Positions 38,595-48,730 of a stretch of DNA of 64,000 bases are shown one piece after another (position 1 is the first letter of the stretch; the number at the start of each line of letters is the position of its first letter). A program made the position numbers and the translations under genes. Under the pieces are notes generated by a model. That model was not told the origin of the DNA, did not search any database, and was given only the letters and a program-made list of their open reading frames with translations. The DNA is from Planctomonas deserti. Its GTDB lineage: Bacteria; Actinomycetota; Actinomycetes; Actinomycetales; Microbacteriaceae. The stretch lies in NCBI RefSeq assembly GCF_003067705.1, contig NZ_QANL01000004.1, positions 124,001 to 188,000 of the forward strand. Reading direction: 5' to 3'.

Positions 38595-38631
38595 GTGCCG
38601 CGGAGCTTGGTGGGCGCACGCACGGCACGGG

Positions 38632-38777
38632 GTCGCTGAGCCTGTCGAAGCGACGTAGGGAACCGGCCGGAGGTGGGGGTGCGGTCCAACACGGTCGCTG
38701 AGCCTGTCGAAGCGACGTAGGGATCCGCTCCGGGACGGAGTGCGGTCGAACACGGTCGCTGAGCCTGTCGAAGCGAC
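38632..38777. repeat. Three tandem REP hairpins, 61-62-bp period
   Basis: REP hairpins of stem type GTCGCT/AGCGAC lie at 38632-38654, 38694-38716 and 38755-38777, each followed by the same GTAGGGA. The surrounding gap (38595-39265) between convergent ctaA and ctaB contains this array and two foldback loci but no credible gene. Confidence 0.75.
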
Positions 38778-38833
38778 GTAGGGATCCCACGGGCATCGCG
38801 GAAGAAAGCGCGCTTGACGCCCGGAGGTCCCTC

Positions 38834-38979
38834 GACGCAGTTCAGCAGATCCGGCGCGACACGCCATTCAGCGGCACCTCTTTCGGGCGTGTCGAGCGGG
38901 ATCTGCTGAGTTGGGTCCTGTGGCACTCGGGATCTGCTGAGTGGCGTCATTGAGGCAGCCGGATCTGCTGAGTTGCGTC
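38834..38979. repeat. Foldback repeat, locus C (best preserved, extra right half-units)
   Basis: The left arm 38834-38865 (32 bp, starting GACGCAGTTCAGCAGATC) is matched by the right arm 38886-38917 around a 20-nt loop. Two further right half-units follow with a 31-bp period (ATCTGCTGAG at 38901, 38932 and 38963). The inner 8 bp of each arm, GACACGCC, are identical. Confidence 0.85.
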
Positions 38980-38999
38980 CCTTCGACGGGCTCAGGGAC
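38977..38999. repeat. REP-like hairpin fused to foldback locus C
   Basis: A reverse-oriented REP copy (stem GTCCCT/AGGGAC, loop GAGCCCGTCGA) shares its first three bases with the end of the last half-unit of locus C. Confidence 0.7.
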
Positions 39000-39061
39000 C
39001 GTGTCGGCGTCGGCTGCACGGGATGAGGACCATGCGCGCGCCCGTTGCTACGGCAGTGCCA

Positions 39062-39176
39062 GAACGCGATTCAGCAAATTCGACGCGACACGCCGTCCAG
39101 CCCAACGGTCACGCGGTGTGTCGGGCGAGATCTGCTGAGTTGCGTCGTGCGGCAGCCCGATCTGCCGAGTTGCGTC
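39062..39176. repeat. Foldback repeat, locus D
   Basis: A left half-unit (from 39062) and CGACACGCC face CGGTGTGTCG and two right half-units (ATCTGCTGAG at 39130, ATCTGCCGAG at 39160, 30 bp apart). It lies 80 bp from locus C in the same gap. Confidence 0.75.
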
Positions 39177-39196
39177 CCTTCGACAGGCTCAGAGAC
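39174..39196. repeat. REP-like hairpin fused to foldback locus D
   Basis: A reverse-oriented REP copy shares its first bases with the last half-unit of locus D. Its stem carries one G-U pair (GTCTCT with AGGGAC when read on the minus strand). Confidence 0.65.
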
Positions 39197-39265
39197 CGTA
39201 ACGGCGTCCGCTCCACCCGGCGAGCGGCGCCACGAGAGCCCGGCTCCCCAACCCCGCTCCGAACC

Positions 39266-40192
39266 CTAGAAGGGGAGGAGGGGGTCGATGCCGACCGCGA
39301 GGAAGAGGAGCGAGAGGTAGGTGATCGAGGCGTGGAAGACGCGCATCGGCTTCACCTGCTCGTGGCGCACGGCCATGTCGTAGAGGCGGTGCGACTCGTA
39401 GATGAACCAGCCGCCCGCGACCAGCGCGGTGATCGTGTAGACGAGGCCCATCTCGGCGACCGGGATCAGCAGCAGCGAGCACGCGATGGTGGCCCACGCG
39501 TAGAGGACCGTCTGCAGGCCGACGAGCGCCCGGCCGCGGACGACCGCGAGCATCGGGACGTTCACCGACGCGTAGTCCTCGCGGTACTTCATGGAGAGCG
39601 GCCAGTAGTGCGGCGGCGTCCAGAGGAACACGATCGCGAACAGGATGACCGGAGCCCACGTGATCTCGCCGGTGACGGCGGCCCAGCCGATGAGCACGGG
39701 CATGCAGCCCGCCGCGCCGCCCCAGATGATGTTCTGCGGGGTGCGACGCTTCAGCCACAGCGTGTAGACGAAGACGTAGAAGAGGATCGCCGCGAGCGAG
39801 AGCGCCGCCGCGAGCCAGTTCGAGATGGCCCCGAGCAGCACGATCGACGCCGCGCCGATGATCCACGCGAACACCAGCGCCTCGCGGTCGCTCAGCTCCC
39901 CCGTCACCAGGGGGCGGCGCTGCGTGCGCTTCATGACGCGGTCGATGTCGCGGTCGATGTAGCAGTTGAAGGCGTTGGCCGAGCCCGCGCTCAGAGCGCC
40001 GCCGATGAGGGTGCCGAGGATCAGCCATCCGTTGGGGATGCCGCCGGCCGCGAGGACCATGACGGGAGCGGTCGTCACAAGGAGCAGCTCGATCACGCGA
40101 GGCTTCGTCAGGGCGAGATATGCCTTGGCCTTGCGTGCGATTCCGATCCGCTGCTCGTCGACCCGGCTCTCGATGGCGACGTCCAATTGCAC
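39266..40192 (-). CDS. ctaB: Protoheme IX farnesyltransferase (heme O synthase)
   Basis: CtaB adds farnesyl to heme B. It is a UbiA-type prenyltransferase with about nine hydrophobic helices. The first aspartate-rich loop is [23 protein letters not shown], and the second conserved loop includes [19 protein letters not shown] at 40249 would extend it by 19 residues, but a TAGAAT -10 box lies inside that extension. GTG 40192, with purine-rich AAGAACGAG directly upstream, is therefore preferred. It is divergent from tkt, as in other actinobacteria. Confidence 0.92.
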   Translation of the reverse strand: MQLDVAIESRVDEQRIGIARKAKAYLALTKPRVIELLLVTTAPVMVLAAGGIPNGWLILGTLIGGALSAGSANAFNCYIDRDIDRVMKRTQRRPLVTGELSDREALVFAWIIGAASIVLLGAISNWLAAALSLAAILFYVFVYTLWLKRRTPQNIIWGGAAGCMPVLIGWAAVTGEITWAPVILFAIVFLWTPPHYWPLSMKYREDYASVNVPMLAVVRGRALVGLQTVLYAWATIACSLLLIPVAEMGLVYTITALVAGGWFIYESHRLYDMAVRHEQVKPMRVFHASITYLSLLFLAVGIDPLLPF

Positions 40193-40221
40193 CTCGTTCT
40201 TGGCTGATGTACCGACAAACG

Positions 40222-40227
40222 ATTCTA
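40222..40227 (-). promoter_or_regulatory. Putative -10 box of ctaB
   Basis: TAGAAT on the minus strand sits 29 bp before GTG 40192 and supports that start. Confidence 0.4.
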
Positions 40228-40381
40228 GGTCATTGTGCCTGCGCGCCAACCCGGCACCGGATCACGGCCCCGGTGTCCGTCCGAGCCGCCCCCCGATGAT
40301 TCGAACCCGAACGGCGTACCCGCGCTCCCCCGCCACGGCAAGCCCCGCGCGGGGTGCCCGCACCGCCTGGCGCAGGGTACC

Positions 40382-40387
40382 TATACT
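40382..40387 (+). promoter_or_regulatory. -10 box of the tkt operon
   Basis: TATACT lies 51 bp before the tkt GTG and is the closest to consensus in the window. The -35 region is not obvious. Confidence 0.5.
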
Positions 40388-40438
40388 GGATGGGGTCCGT
40401 CTGGGCCTGTATTTCGCTTCGCAGAAGGGCAATAACCA

Positions 40439-42532
40439 GTGGCAGATTTGCAGTGGGATTCCGTCGACGACCGGGCCGTGGACACCGCAAGAATTCTGGC
40501 GGCAGACGCCGTGGAGAAGGTGGGGAACGGACACCCCGGTACGGCGATGAGCCTCGCGCCCGCTGCGTACCTGCTCTTCCAGAAGGTCATGCGCCGTGAC
40601 CCCTCCGACGCGACCTGGATCGGGCGCGACCGCTTCATCCTCTCCGCGGGGCACAGCTCGCTCACCCAGTACACGCAGTTCTTCCTCGGCGGCTACGGCC
40701 TCGAGATCGAGGACCTGCAGGCCCTCCGCACGTGGGGCTCCAAGACCCCCGGCCACCCCGAGTACGGCCACACCGACGGCGTGGAGATCACCACCGGCCC
40801 GCTCGGTCAGGGCTTCGCGTCCTCCGTCGGCTTCGCCTACGCCGCCCGCTACGAGCGCGGCCTGTTCGACCCGGAGACCCCCGCGGGCGAGAGCCCCTTC
40901 GACCACTTCATCTACGTGATCGCCAGCGACGGCGACATGCAGGAGGGCATCACCAACGAGGCCGCGTCGCTCGCCGGCCACCAGGAGCTCGGCAACCTCG
41001 TCGTCATCTACGACGCCAACCAGATCTCCATCGAGGACGACACCGACATCGCGTTCACCGAGGACGTCGCCAAGCGGTTCGACGCGCTCAACTGGCACGT
41101 CCAGACGGTCGACTGGAAGAAGACCGGCGACTACGTCGAGGACATCCAGGAGCTGCACGCCGCCGTCGAGGCGGCCAAGACCGAGACCGGCAAGCCGTCG
41201 CTCATCGTCCTGAAGACCATCATCGGTTGGCCCAGCCCGAAGAAGCAGAACACCGGCAAGATCCACGGCTCCGCCCTCGGCGCCGAGGAGCTCGCAGCCG
41301 TGAAGGAGGTCGTCGGCTTCGACCCCGAGCGCACCTTCCAGGTCGACGAGGACGTCCTCGCTCACACCCGTGAGGCCGTGACCCGCGGTCAGGCCCAGCA
41401 CGCCGAGTGGAACGAGCAGTTCGAGGCGTGGGCCACGGCCAACCCCGAGAAGAAGGCGCTGTTCGACCGCGTTCAGTCGGGCGACCTCCCCGAGGGCATC
41501 GAGGACGCGCTCCCCCAGTTCCCCGCAGGCAAGGACGTCTCCACCCGCGCCGCGAGCGGCAAGGTCATCAACGCGATCGCCGACCTGGTCCCCGAGCTGT
41601 GGGGCGGATCCGCCGACCTCGCCGAGTCGAACAACACGACCATCGAGAGCGCCGCGTCCTTCGTGCCCGCCCACCGCTCGACCGGAGCGTGGAGCGGCAA
41701 CGAGCAGGGTCGCGTCCTGCACTTCGGCATCCGCGAGCACGCCATGGCCGCCATCCTGAACGGCATCGTGCTGCACGGCAACACGCGCCCCTTCGGCGGC
41801 ACGTTCCTCATCTTCAGCGACTACATGCGCGCGGCGGTCCGCCTCGCGGCCCTCATGCAGGCGCCGTCGATCTTCGTCTGGACGCACGACTCCGTCGCGC
41901 TCGGCGCGGACGGCCCCACCCACCAGCCGGTGGAGCAGCTGACCGCCCTCCGCGCGATCCCGGGACTCGACGTCATCCGCCCCGCGGACGCCAACGAGGT
42001 CGCGTACGCGTGGCTGAACATGCTGGCCCGCCGCCGCGGACCCGCAGGCATCGCGCTCTCCCGCCAGAACCTCCCCGTGTTCGAGCGCGGCGAGGGCGAC
42101 GCAGAGGGTGACACCTTCGCCTCGGCGAAGAACGTCGCCAAGGGTGCGTACGTGCTGGCCGAGGCCCCGGGCGGAACGCCCGACGTGATCCTCATCGCCA
42201 CCGGCTCCGAGGTGCAGATCGCCGTCGACGCCCGCGCCGCACTGCGCGAGGAGGGCGTCAACGCCCGCGTCGTCAGCGCGCCGAGCCTCGAGTGGTTCGC
42301 CGAGCAGAGCGACGAGTACCGCGAGTCGGTGCTGCCGTCCGGCGTGCGGGCCCGCGTGTCCGTCGAGGCCGGCATCAAGCTCAGCTGGTACCCCTACATC
42401 GGCGACGCCGGCCGCAGCGTGTCCATCGAGCACTTCGGCGCGTCCGCCGAGTACGAGCGTCTGTACAAGGAGTTCGGCCTCACCACCGAGGCCGTCGTCT
42501 CGGCCGCCAAGGAATCGATCGCGTCCCTCTAG
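40439..42532 (+). CDS. tkt: Transketolase
   Basis: Transketolase moves two-carbon units between sugar phosphates using thiamine diphosphate. The N-terminal ThDP domain has [33 protein letters not shown] and the GDG motif [20 protein letters not shown] with NQISI. The middle domain has [15 protein letters not shown] and the C-terminal domain [19 protein letters not shown]. Length 697 aa is normal. The GTG start has AGAAGGG about 10 nt upstream. It opens a six-gene operon for the pentose phosphate pathway. Confidence 0.97.
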   Translation: MADLQWDSVDDRAVDTARILAADAVEKVGNGHPGTAMSLAPAAYLLFQKVMRRDPSDATWIGRDRFILSAGHSSLTQYTQFFLGGYGLEIEDLQALRTWGSKTPGHPEYGHTDGVEITTGPLGQGFASSVGFAYAARYERGLFDPETPAGESPFDHFIYVIASDGDMQEGITNEAASLAGHQELGNLVVIYDANQISIEDDTDIAFTEDVAKRFDALNWHVQTVDWKKTGDYVEDIQELHAAVEAAKTETGKPSLIVLKTIIGWPSPKKQNTGKIHGSALGAEELAAVKEVVGFDPERTFQVDEDVLAHTREAVTRGQAQHAEWNEQFEAWATANPEKKALFDRVQSGDLPEGIEDALPQFPAGKDVSTRAASGKVINAIADLVPELWGGSADLAESNNTTIESAASFVPAHRSTGAWSGNEQGRVLHFGIREHAMAAILNGIVLHGNTRPFGGTFLIFSDYMRAAVRLAALMQAPSIFVWTHDSVALGADGPTHQPVEQLTALRAIPGLDVIRPADANEVAYAWLNMLARRRGPAGIALSRQNLPVFERGEGDAEGDTFASAKNVAKGAYVLAEAPGGTPDVILIATGSEVQIAVDARAALREEGVNARVVSAPSLEWFAEQSDEYRESVLPSGVRARVSVEAGIKLSWYPYIGDAGRSVSIEHFGASAEYERLYKEFGLTTEAVVSAAKESIASL

Positions 42533-42582
42533 AGCGCCATCCGCGCCGAGGACGACAAGCGACAAGAAGGAGACAACAGAAC

Positions 42583-43701
42583 ATGACCGACACCACAACC
42601 ACCCCCACCGCCCAGCTGTCCGCGCTCGGGGTGAGCATCTGGCTCGACGACCTGTCACGCGAGCGCATCAACTCCGGCGGCCTGCAGAAGCTGATCGAGG
42701 AGAAGAACGTCGTGGGCATCACGACGAACCCCACGATCTTCGCGAGTGCCCTCTCCAAGGGTGAGGCGTACGACCAGCAGGTGCGCGAGCTCGCCGCCGA
42801 CGGCGCCGACGTCGACCGTGCCGTCTTCGAGATCACCACGGCGGACGTCGGCCAGGCGGCCGACATCTTCCGCCCGGTCTACGACTCGACCGACGGCTTC
42901 GACGGCCGCGTGTCGATCGAGGTGTCGCCCACCGCGGCGCACGACGCCCAGGCGACGATCGACGAGGCGAAGCGCCTCTGGGAGCGCATCCAGAAGCCGA
43001 ACGTCATGATCAAGATCCCGGCGACGGTCGAGGGCCTCGAGGCCATCACCGCGGCGATCTCGGTCGGCACGAGCGTCAACGTCACGCTGATCTTCAGCCT
43101 CGAGCGCTACCGCCAGGTCATCAACGCCTACCTCACCGGCCTCGAGCAGGCCAAGGAGGCCGGCATCGACCTGTCGACCATCCACTCGGTCGCGTCCTTC
43201 TTCGTGTCGCGCGTCGACACCGAGATCGACAAGCGCCTCACCGCCGTCGGCACCGAGGAGGCCCTCGCCCTGAAGAGCAAGGCCGGCGTCGCCAACGCCC
43301 GCCTCGCCTACCAGGTCTTCGAGGAGTCCTTCGCGAGCGAGCGCGCCAAGGGCCTGCTCGCCGCGGGCGCCAACATCCAGCGCCCGCTGTGGGCCTCGAC
43401 CGGCGTCAAGGACCCGTCGCTCCCCGACACCCTGTACGTCACGGGCCTCGCGGTCGCTCACACGGTCAACACCATGCCGGAGAAGACGCTCGAGGCGACC
43501 TTCGACCACGGCGTCATCGAGGGCGACCAGGTCACCGGCAACTACGAGGACGCCAACGCGATCCTCGACGCCGTGGCCGCCCAGGGCATCTCCTACGACG
43601 AGGTGACCCAGCTGCTCGAGAAGGAGGGCGTCGAGAAGTTCGTCGTCTCCTGGAACGAGCTGCTCGAGACGGTCAAGACGGCGCTGGACGGCGCCAAGTG
43701 A
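42583..43701 (+). CDS. tal: Transaldolase
   Basis: Transaldolase transfers dihydroxyacetone units between sugar phosphates. The Schiff-base lysine is in [16 protein letters not shown]. Other blocks are [14 protein letters not shown] and [12 protein letters not shown] near the N-terminus and [20 protein letters not shown]. The 372-aa form is the long actinobacterial type. GAAGGAG precedes the ATG. The stop overlaps pgi by GTGA. Confidence 0.97.
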   Translation: MTDTTTTPTAQLSALGVSIWLDDLSRERINSGGLQKLIEEKNVVGITTNPTIFASALSKGEAYDQQVRELAADGADVDRAVFEITTADVGQAADIFRPVYDSTDGFDGRVSIEVSPTAAHDAQATIDEAKRLWERIQKPNVMIKIPATVEGLEAITAAISVGTSVNVTLIFSLERYRQVINAYLTGLEQAKEAGIDLSTIHSVASFFVSRVDTEIDKRLTAVGTEEALALKSKAGVANARLAYQVFEESFASERAKGLLAAGANIQRPLWASTGVKDPSLPDTLYVTGLAVAHTVNTMPEKTLEATFDHGVIEGDQVTGNYEDANAILDAVAAQGISYDEVTQLLEKEGVEKFVVSWNELLETVKTALDGAK

Positions 43702-45293
43702 CCATCGAGATCCGCGTAAGCGGGGACGCCGAGGAGGCGGTCACCCGCGTCGTCCCGACGCTCGTCGGCGACCGCGTCGCGTCCCTCATCGCCGCCCACG
43801 ACGCCACCCTGTGGGGTCCGGAGGCCGAGGAGGAGTCCGCCAAGCGCCTGGGCTGGACGGAGGCCGTCTCGGTCTCCGCCCCGCTCGTCGCGGAGATCGT
43901 CGCCCTGCGCGACGAGCTCCGCGCCAAGGGCGTCGACCACATCGTGCTCGGCGGCATGGGCGGATCCTCGCTCGCCCCCGAGGTCATCACGCGCACGGCG
44001 GGCGTCGAGCTCACCGTGCTCGACTCGACGGACCCGGAGCAGGTCTCCGCCGCCCTCGCCGACCGGCTCGAGACCAGCGCCATCGTGGTCTCCTCGAAGT
44101 CCGGCGGCACCGTCGAGACCGACAGCCAGCGTCGCGCCTATGAGAAGGCGTTCACCGACGCCGGCATCGACCCGCGCGAGCGGATCATCGTGGTCACCGA
44201 CCCCGGATCGCCGTTCGAGCAGCTCGCCAAGGACCTCGGCTACCGCTTCTTCACGGCGGACCCCACGGTCGGTGGCCGCTTCTCGGCTCTCACCGCCTTC
44301 GGCCTCGTGCCGTCCGGTCTCGCGGGCGTCGACATCCAGCAGCTGCTGGACGAGGCCGCGGCCGTGCAGCCCCAGCTCGAGGCGGACACCGAGGACAACC
44401 CCGGGCTCGTGCTCGGCGCGGCCATCTCCGCGACGTCCCCCCGCCGCGACAAGCTGGGCATCGTCGCAGACGGCACGCCCATCGTCGGCTTCGCCGACTG
44501 GGCTGAGCAGCTCATCGCGGAGTCGACGGGCAAGAACGGCACGGGCATCCTGCCTGTCGTCCTCGACACGAACGCGCCCGAGCTGACCGCCGACATCGCC
44601 GACCTGCAGATCGTGCGCCTGGTGGCTGACGCGTCGATCGCACCGGAGCACTCGGGCGAGATCCTGATCAGCGGCAGCCTCGGCGGGCAGATGCTCGTCT
44701 GGGAGTACGCGATCGCCGTCGCCGGCCGCCTCCTCGGCATCAACCCGTTCGACCAGCCGGACGTCGAGTCCGCCAAGGTCGCGGCGCGCGGTCTGCTGGA
44801 CGAGCGCCCCGCCCCGACCGAGCCGGCCTTCGTCTCCGACGGCATCGAGGTGCGCGGCACCGAGTCGGTCGTCGCGAACGCCACGACGCTCGCCGGCGTG
44901 GTCGACGCGCTGCTCGCGCAGCTGCCCGCGACGGGCTACGTGTCCGTCCAGGCCTACACGAACCGCATCGCGCACCCGCAGCTCGCCGAGCTGCGGGACC
45001 TGCTCGCGGCGCGCTCGAAGCGTCCGGTCACGTTCGGCTGGGGTCCCCGCTTCCTGCACTCCACCGGTCAGTACCACAAGGGCGGCCCCGCCGAGGGCGT
45101 GTTCCTGCAGATCACCACGGCGACGTCGACGGACCTCGAGGTCCCCGACCGCCCCTTCACCTTCGGGCAGCTCATCGCCGCCCAGGCGCAGGGCGACGCG
45201 ACGGTGCTCGAGGACCACGGCCGTCCGGTCGTGCGCCTGCACCTGACCGACCCGGATGCGGACGCCGCCGCGCTCAGCAGCGCCCTGCGCTAG
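43698..45293 (+). CDS. pgi: Glucose-6-phosphate isomerase
   Basis: Pgi interconverts glucose-6- and fructose-6-phosphate. The sugar-phosphate-binding block [15 protein letters not shown] and the [10 protein letters not shown] motif are present. [27 protein letters not shown] carries the C-terminal catalytic region. This divergent 531-aa actinobacterial form is often found in this operon, between tal and zwf. The GTG start overlaps the tal stop. Confidence 0.93.
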   Translation: MTIEIRVSGDAEEAVTRVVPTLVGDRVASLIAAHDATLWGPEAEEESAKRLGWTEAVSVSAPLVAEIVALRDELRAKGVDHIVLGGMGGSSLAPEVITRTAGVELTVLDSTDPEQVSAALADRLETSAIVVSSKSGGTVETDSQRRAYEKAFTDAGIDPRERIIVVTDPGSPFEQLAKDLGYRFFTADPTVGGRFSALTAFGLVPSGLAGVDIQQLLDEAAAVQPQLEADTEDNPGLVLGAAISATSPRRDKLGIVADGTPIVGFADWAEQLIAESTGKNGTGILPVVLDTNAPELTADIADLQIVRLVADASIAPEHSGEILISGSLGGQMLVWEYAIAVAGRLLGINPFDQPDVESAKVAARGLLDERPAPTEPAFVSDGIEVRGTESVVANATTLAGVVDALLAQLPATGYVSVQAYTNRIAHPQLAELRDLLAARSKRPVTFGWGPRFLHSTGQYHKGGPAEGVFLQITTATSTDLEVPDRPFTFGQLIAAQAQGDATVLEDHGRPVVRLHLTDPDADAAALSSALR

Positions 45294-45345
45294 CAGCACA
45301 TTTCAGGACAGTGCCGGCGATCCGGCACGTCGATAAAGGAGTTAC

Positions 45346-46887
45346 ATGTCGCCGGTGGAAATCACCCCGGAGTTCAACCCGCTGCGCCTTCCGTCAGACC
45401 GCCGTCTCAATCGCATCGCCGGACCGAGCAGCCTCATCATCTTCGGGGTGACGGGCGACCTCGCGCGCAAGAAGCTGATGCCCGCGGTCTACGACCTGGC
45501 CAACCGCGGCCTGCTGCCCCCGGGCTTCGCGCTCATCGGGTTCGCTCGCCGCGAGTGGGAGGACCAGGACTTCGAGAAGGTCGTCTACGAGGCGGTGAAG
45601 CAGTACTCGCGGACGCCGTTCGACGAGGACGTGTGGCACCAGCTCGCCCAGGGCATCCGCTTCGTGCAGGGCACGTTCGATGACGACGAGGCGTTCGAGC
45701 AGCTGAAGCTCGTGACCGAGGAGCTCGACCGCGAGCGGGGCACGATGGGGAACCACGCGTTCTACCTCTCGATCCCGCCGAAGTCGTTCCCCCTGGTCAC
45801 CGAGCAGTTGCGCAAGTCGGGGCTCGCCGACCAGAGGGACGACGCCTGGCGTCGCGTGGTCATCGAGAAGCCGTTCGGCAGCGACCTGAAGACGGCGCGC
45901 GAGCTGAACGACGTCGTCGAGTCGGTCTTCCCGGCCGACGCGGTGTTCCGCATCGACCACTACCTGGGCAAGGAGACGGTGCAGAACATCCTCGCTCTGC
46001 GCTTCGCCAACCAGCTCTTCGAGCCGCTCTGGAACGCCAACTACGTGGACCACGTGCAGATCACGATGGCCGAGGACATCGGCGTCGGTGGTCGCGCGGG
46101 CTACTACGACGGCATCGGCGCGGCCCGGGACGTCATCCAGAACCACCTGCTGCAGCTGCTCGCCCTCACCGCCATGGAGGAGCCGGTCGCGTTCAACGCG
46201 GAGGCCCTGCGTGACGAGAAGGAGAAGGTGCTCTCCGCCGTCCGGCTGCCGAAGGACCTGTCCACGGCAACGGCCCGCGGTCAGTACTCCTCCGGCTGGC
46301 AGGGTGGCGAGAAGGTCATCGGCTTCCTGGACGAGGAGGGGATGAACCCCGAGTCGACGACGGAGACGTTCGCGGCCATGCGCCTCGACATCGGTACCCG
46401 TCGCTGGGCGGGCGTGCCGTTCTACCTGCGCGCGGGCAAGCGCCTCGGCCGCCGCGTCACCGAGATCGCGGTCGTGTTCAAGCGCGCGCCCCAGCACCTG
46501 TTCGTGGAGAGCCAGACGGCGCTCCTCGGTCAGAACGCGCTCGTCATCCGTGTCCAGCCCGACGAGGGCGTGACGATCCGCTTCGGCTCCAAGGTCCCCG
46601 GTGCCGGCATGCAGGTGCGCGACGTGACCATGGACTTCGGCTACGGCCACGCCTTCACGGAGGCCAGCCCCGAGGCGTACGAGCGGCTCATCCTCGACGT
46701 GCTGCTCGGCGACCCGCCGCTGTTCCCCCGTCACCGCGAGGTGGAGCTCTCGTGGCAGATCCTCGACCCGATCGAGGAGTTCTGGGCCACGCAGGGCCAG
46801 CCGGACCAGTACCGCCCCGGAACCTGGGGGCCGGACTCGGCCGATGAACTGCTTGCCCGCGACGGAAGGACCTGGAGGCGGCCATGA
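45346..46887 (+). CDS. zwf: Glucose-6-phosphate 1-dehydrogenase
   Basis: Zwf makes 6-phosphogluconolactone and NADPH and opens the oxidative branch. The Rossmann loop is FGVTGDLARKKLMPAVYDL, and the substrate and catalytic motif is RIDHYLGKETVQNILALRFAN. EKPFG follows the NADP site. Length 513 aa is normal. AAAGGAG precedes the ATG. It overlaps opcA by ATGA; OpcA is needed for full G6PD activity in many actinobacteria. Confidence 0.97.
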   Translation: MSPVEITPEFNPLRLPSDRRLNRIAGPSSLIIFGVTGDLARKKLMPAVYDLANRGLLPPGFALIGFARREWEDQDFEKVVYEAVKQYSRTPFDEDVWHQLAQGIRFVQGTFDDDEAFEQLKLVTEELDRERGTMGNHAFYLSIPPKSFPLVTEQLRKSGLADQRDDAWRRVVIEKPFGSDLKTARELNDVVESVFPADAVFRIDHYLGKETVQNILALRFANQLFEPLWNANYVDHVQITMAEDIGVGGRAGYYDGIGAARDVIQNHLLQLLALTAMEEPVAFNAEALRDEKEKVLSAVRLPKDLSTATARGQYSSGWQGGEKVIGFLDEEGMNPESTTETFAAMRLDIGTRRWAGVPFYLRAGKRLGRRVTEIAVVFKRAPQHLFVESQTALLGQNALVIRVQPDEGVTIRFGSKVPGAGMQVRDVTMDFGYGHAFTEASPEAYERLILDVLLGDPPLFPRHREVELSWQILDPIEEFWATQGQPDQYRPGTWGPDSADELLARDGRTWRRP

Positions 46888-47874
46888 GAGTCGATCTGCC
46901 CAACACCACTACAGCCAAGATCTCGAAGACGCTCGTCAAGATCCGCGAGGAGGGCGGCGCCGTCGCCCTCGGCCGCGTGCTCACGCTCGTGATCTCGACC
47001 ACGCTCGGCGCCGAGGAGGAGGCCATCGAGGCCGCCAACGACGCGTCGCGCGAGCACCCGATGCGCGTGATCGTCGTGTCGACCGACATGGACGGATCGC
47101 AGAGCGACCCCGACGCGAACGCCCGCCTCGACGCGGAGATCCGCGTCGGCGGTGACGCGGGCGCGAGCGAGGTCATCCTGCTCCGCGCCTACGGCGCCGC
47201 GGCGAGCGACGAGGAGGGCCTCGTCACGGGCCTGCTGCTCCCCGACGCCCCCGTCGTGGCCTGGTGGCCGGGCGTCGCGCCCGCCGTCGTGTCCACGTCG
47301 CCGCTCGGCCGCATCGCCACCCGCCGCATCACGGACGCCTCGACCGCGCAACCCGCGGGAGATGCTGCAGCACCTCGCGCACACCTACGCGCCCGGCGAC
47401 ACCGACTTCGCCTGGACCCGGCTCACGCTGTGGCGTGCGCTGCTGGCCGCGGTGCTCGACCAGCCGCCGTACGAGCCCGTCACGTCCGTCGAGGTGCACG
47501 GCGCGAGCGACTCCCCCTCCACCGTCCTGCTCGCCGCGTGGCTGGGCCTGCAGCTCCAGGTCCCGGTCGACCACGCCATCACGACGCGGGCGACCGGCTC
47601 GAGCGGCATCCACGGCGTGCGCCTCATCCGCGCGTCCGGGGCCATCGAGCTCGAGCGGCCGGTGGCGAACATCGCGACCCTGGTGCAGCCGAACCAGCCG
47701 ACGCACGACGTGAGCCTGCCGCGCCGCAGCCTCCGCGACTGCCTCGCCGAGGAGCTGCGCCGGCTCGCGCCCGACCCCCTGTACGGTGAAGTTATCCGAC
47801 ACGGGCTCGAGCAGCTGACCACGGGGAACATCCCCGTGGTCGAGGCGGAGTCCGCCGACACGAAGGCGTCTTGA
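46884..47874 (+). pseudogene. opcA: G6PD assembly protein OpcA, frameshifted as read
   Basis: The reading frame from ATG 46884 codes for a normal OpcA N-terminus (VALGRVLTLVISTT, VILLRAYGAAASDEEGL, VTGLLLPDAPVVAWWPG) up to RRITDASTA near 47350. The rest of the family sequence (NPREMLQHLAHTYAPGDTDF, LAWTRLT-like WTRLTLWRALLAAVLD, ending near 47874) lies one frame over. Adding back a single GC dinucleotide in GCGCAACCC would rejoin the frames as ...STARNPREML.... The gene otherwise shows no decay. It is therefore either a sequence error, a recent inactivation or an in vivo slipping site. Confidence 0.88.
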
Positions 47875-47877
47875 TCT

Positions 47878-48648
47878 GTGACTAACGAACGACGGGTACT
47901 CGTCCACGACACCATCGACGCGCTCGCGTGGTCGGCGGCGGCGCGGTTCTACACGAAGCTCACGGACATCCTCGACGACCAGGACATCGCGCACATCTCG
48001 CTGACCGGCGGCACCGTCGGCACGCGCGTGCTGCAGAGCATCGCGTCGTCGCCGTCGAAGGCCGGGGTCGACTGGACCCGCGTGCACTTCTGGTGGAGCG
48101 ACGAGCGCTTCGTGCCCCGGGCCTCCGAGGAGCGCAACGAGGGCCAGGCGCGTGCGGCCCTGCTCGACCTGATCGAGGTGCCGGAGGAGAACATCCACCC
48201 GATGCCGTCGACGGACGACTACGACGACCTCGACGCGGCGGCCGAGGCCTATGCGGCCGAGCTCGCCGAGCACTCCTGGGAGGACCTGCCGTACCCGCCG
48301 TTCGACATCACCTTCCTCGGCGTCGGCCCCGACGGGCACATCGCCTCGCTGTTCCCGGACAAGTCGGGCGTGCTCGTGCGCGACCGCGTCGTCATCCCGG
48401 TGCGCAACTCCCCCAAGCCGCCGCCCGAGCGCCTGTCCCTCACGCTTCCGGTCATCAACGCGTCGAAGCGCGTGTGGATGGTGCTCGCGGGCCCCGACAA
48501 GGCGTCGGCCCTCGGCCTCGCCCTCGCGGGTGCCGAGCTCGCCGAGGTGCCCGTCGCGGGGGTCAAGGGGCGCAAGCGCACCGTGTTCTTCGTCGACCGC
48601 GACGCGGCCCGCGACGTGCCGGAGAACCTCTTCCTGAGCGCCTACTGA
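47878..48648 (+). CDS. pgl: 6-phosphogluconolactonase
   Basis: Pgl hydrolyses 6-phosphogluconolactone. The family blocks are HISLTGGTVGTRVLQSI, VHFWWSDERFVPRASEERN and LGVGPDGHIASLFP, then VINASKRVWMVLAGPDKA. Length 256 aa is typical. The GTG lies 3 bp after the opcA stop. It is the last gene of the operon and is followed by a strong terminator. Confidence 0.95.
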   Translation: MTNERRVLVHDTIDALAWSAAARFYTKLTDILDDQDIAHISLTGGTVGTRVLQSIASSPSKAGVDWTRVHFWWSDERFVPRASEERNEGQARAALLDLIEVPEENIHPMPSTDDYDDLDAAAEAYAAELAEHSWEDLPYPPFDITFLGVGPDGHIASLFPDKSGVLVRDRVVIPVRNSPKPPPERLSLTLPVINASKRVWMVLAGPDKASALGLALAGAELAEVPVAGVKGRKRTVFFVDRDAARDVPENLFLSAY

Positions 48649-48678
48649 CGGCGGGGGGGACGCGACTCCCCCGAACGA

Positions 48679-48716
48679 CGAAGAAAGCCCCGGCCTCTCG
48701 GCCGGGGCTTTCTTCG
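48679..48716. terminator. Bidirectional terminator of the pentose phosphate operon and rbpA
   Basis: A perfect 17-bp stem (48679-48695 with 48700-48716, loop TCTC) has A-rich and T-rich ends on both strands (GAAGAAAG / CTTTCTTC), so it can act in both directions. Confidence 0.85.
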
Positions 48717-48730
48717 TGCCTGTTCGGGCG

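Noticed and set aside
40295-40320. A tRNA-like TTCGAACCCG segment upstream of tkt
   Set aside because: No acceptor, anticodon or D-arm can be folded around it. No tRNA was found in the window.
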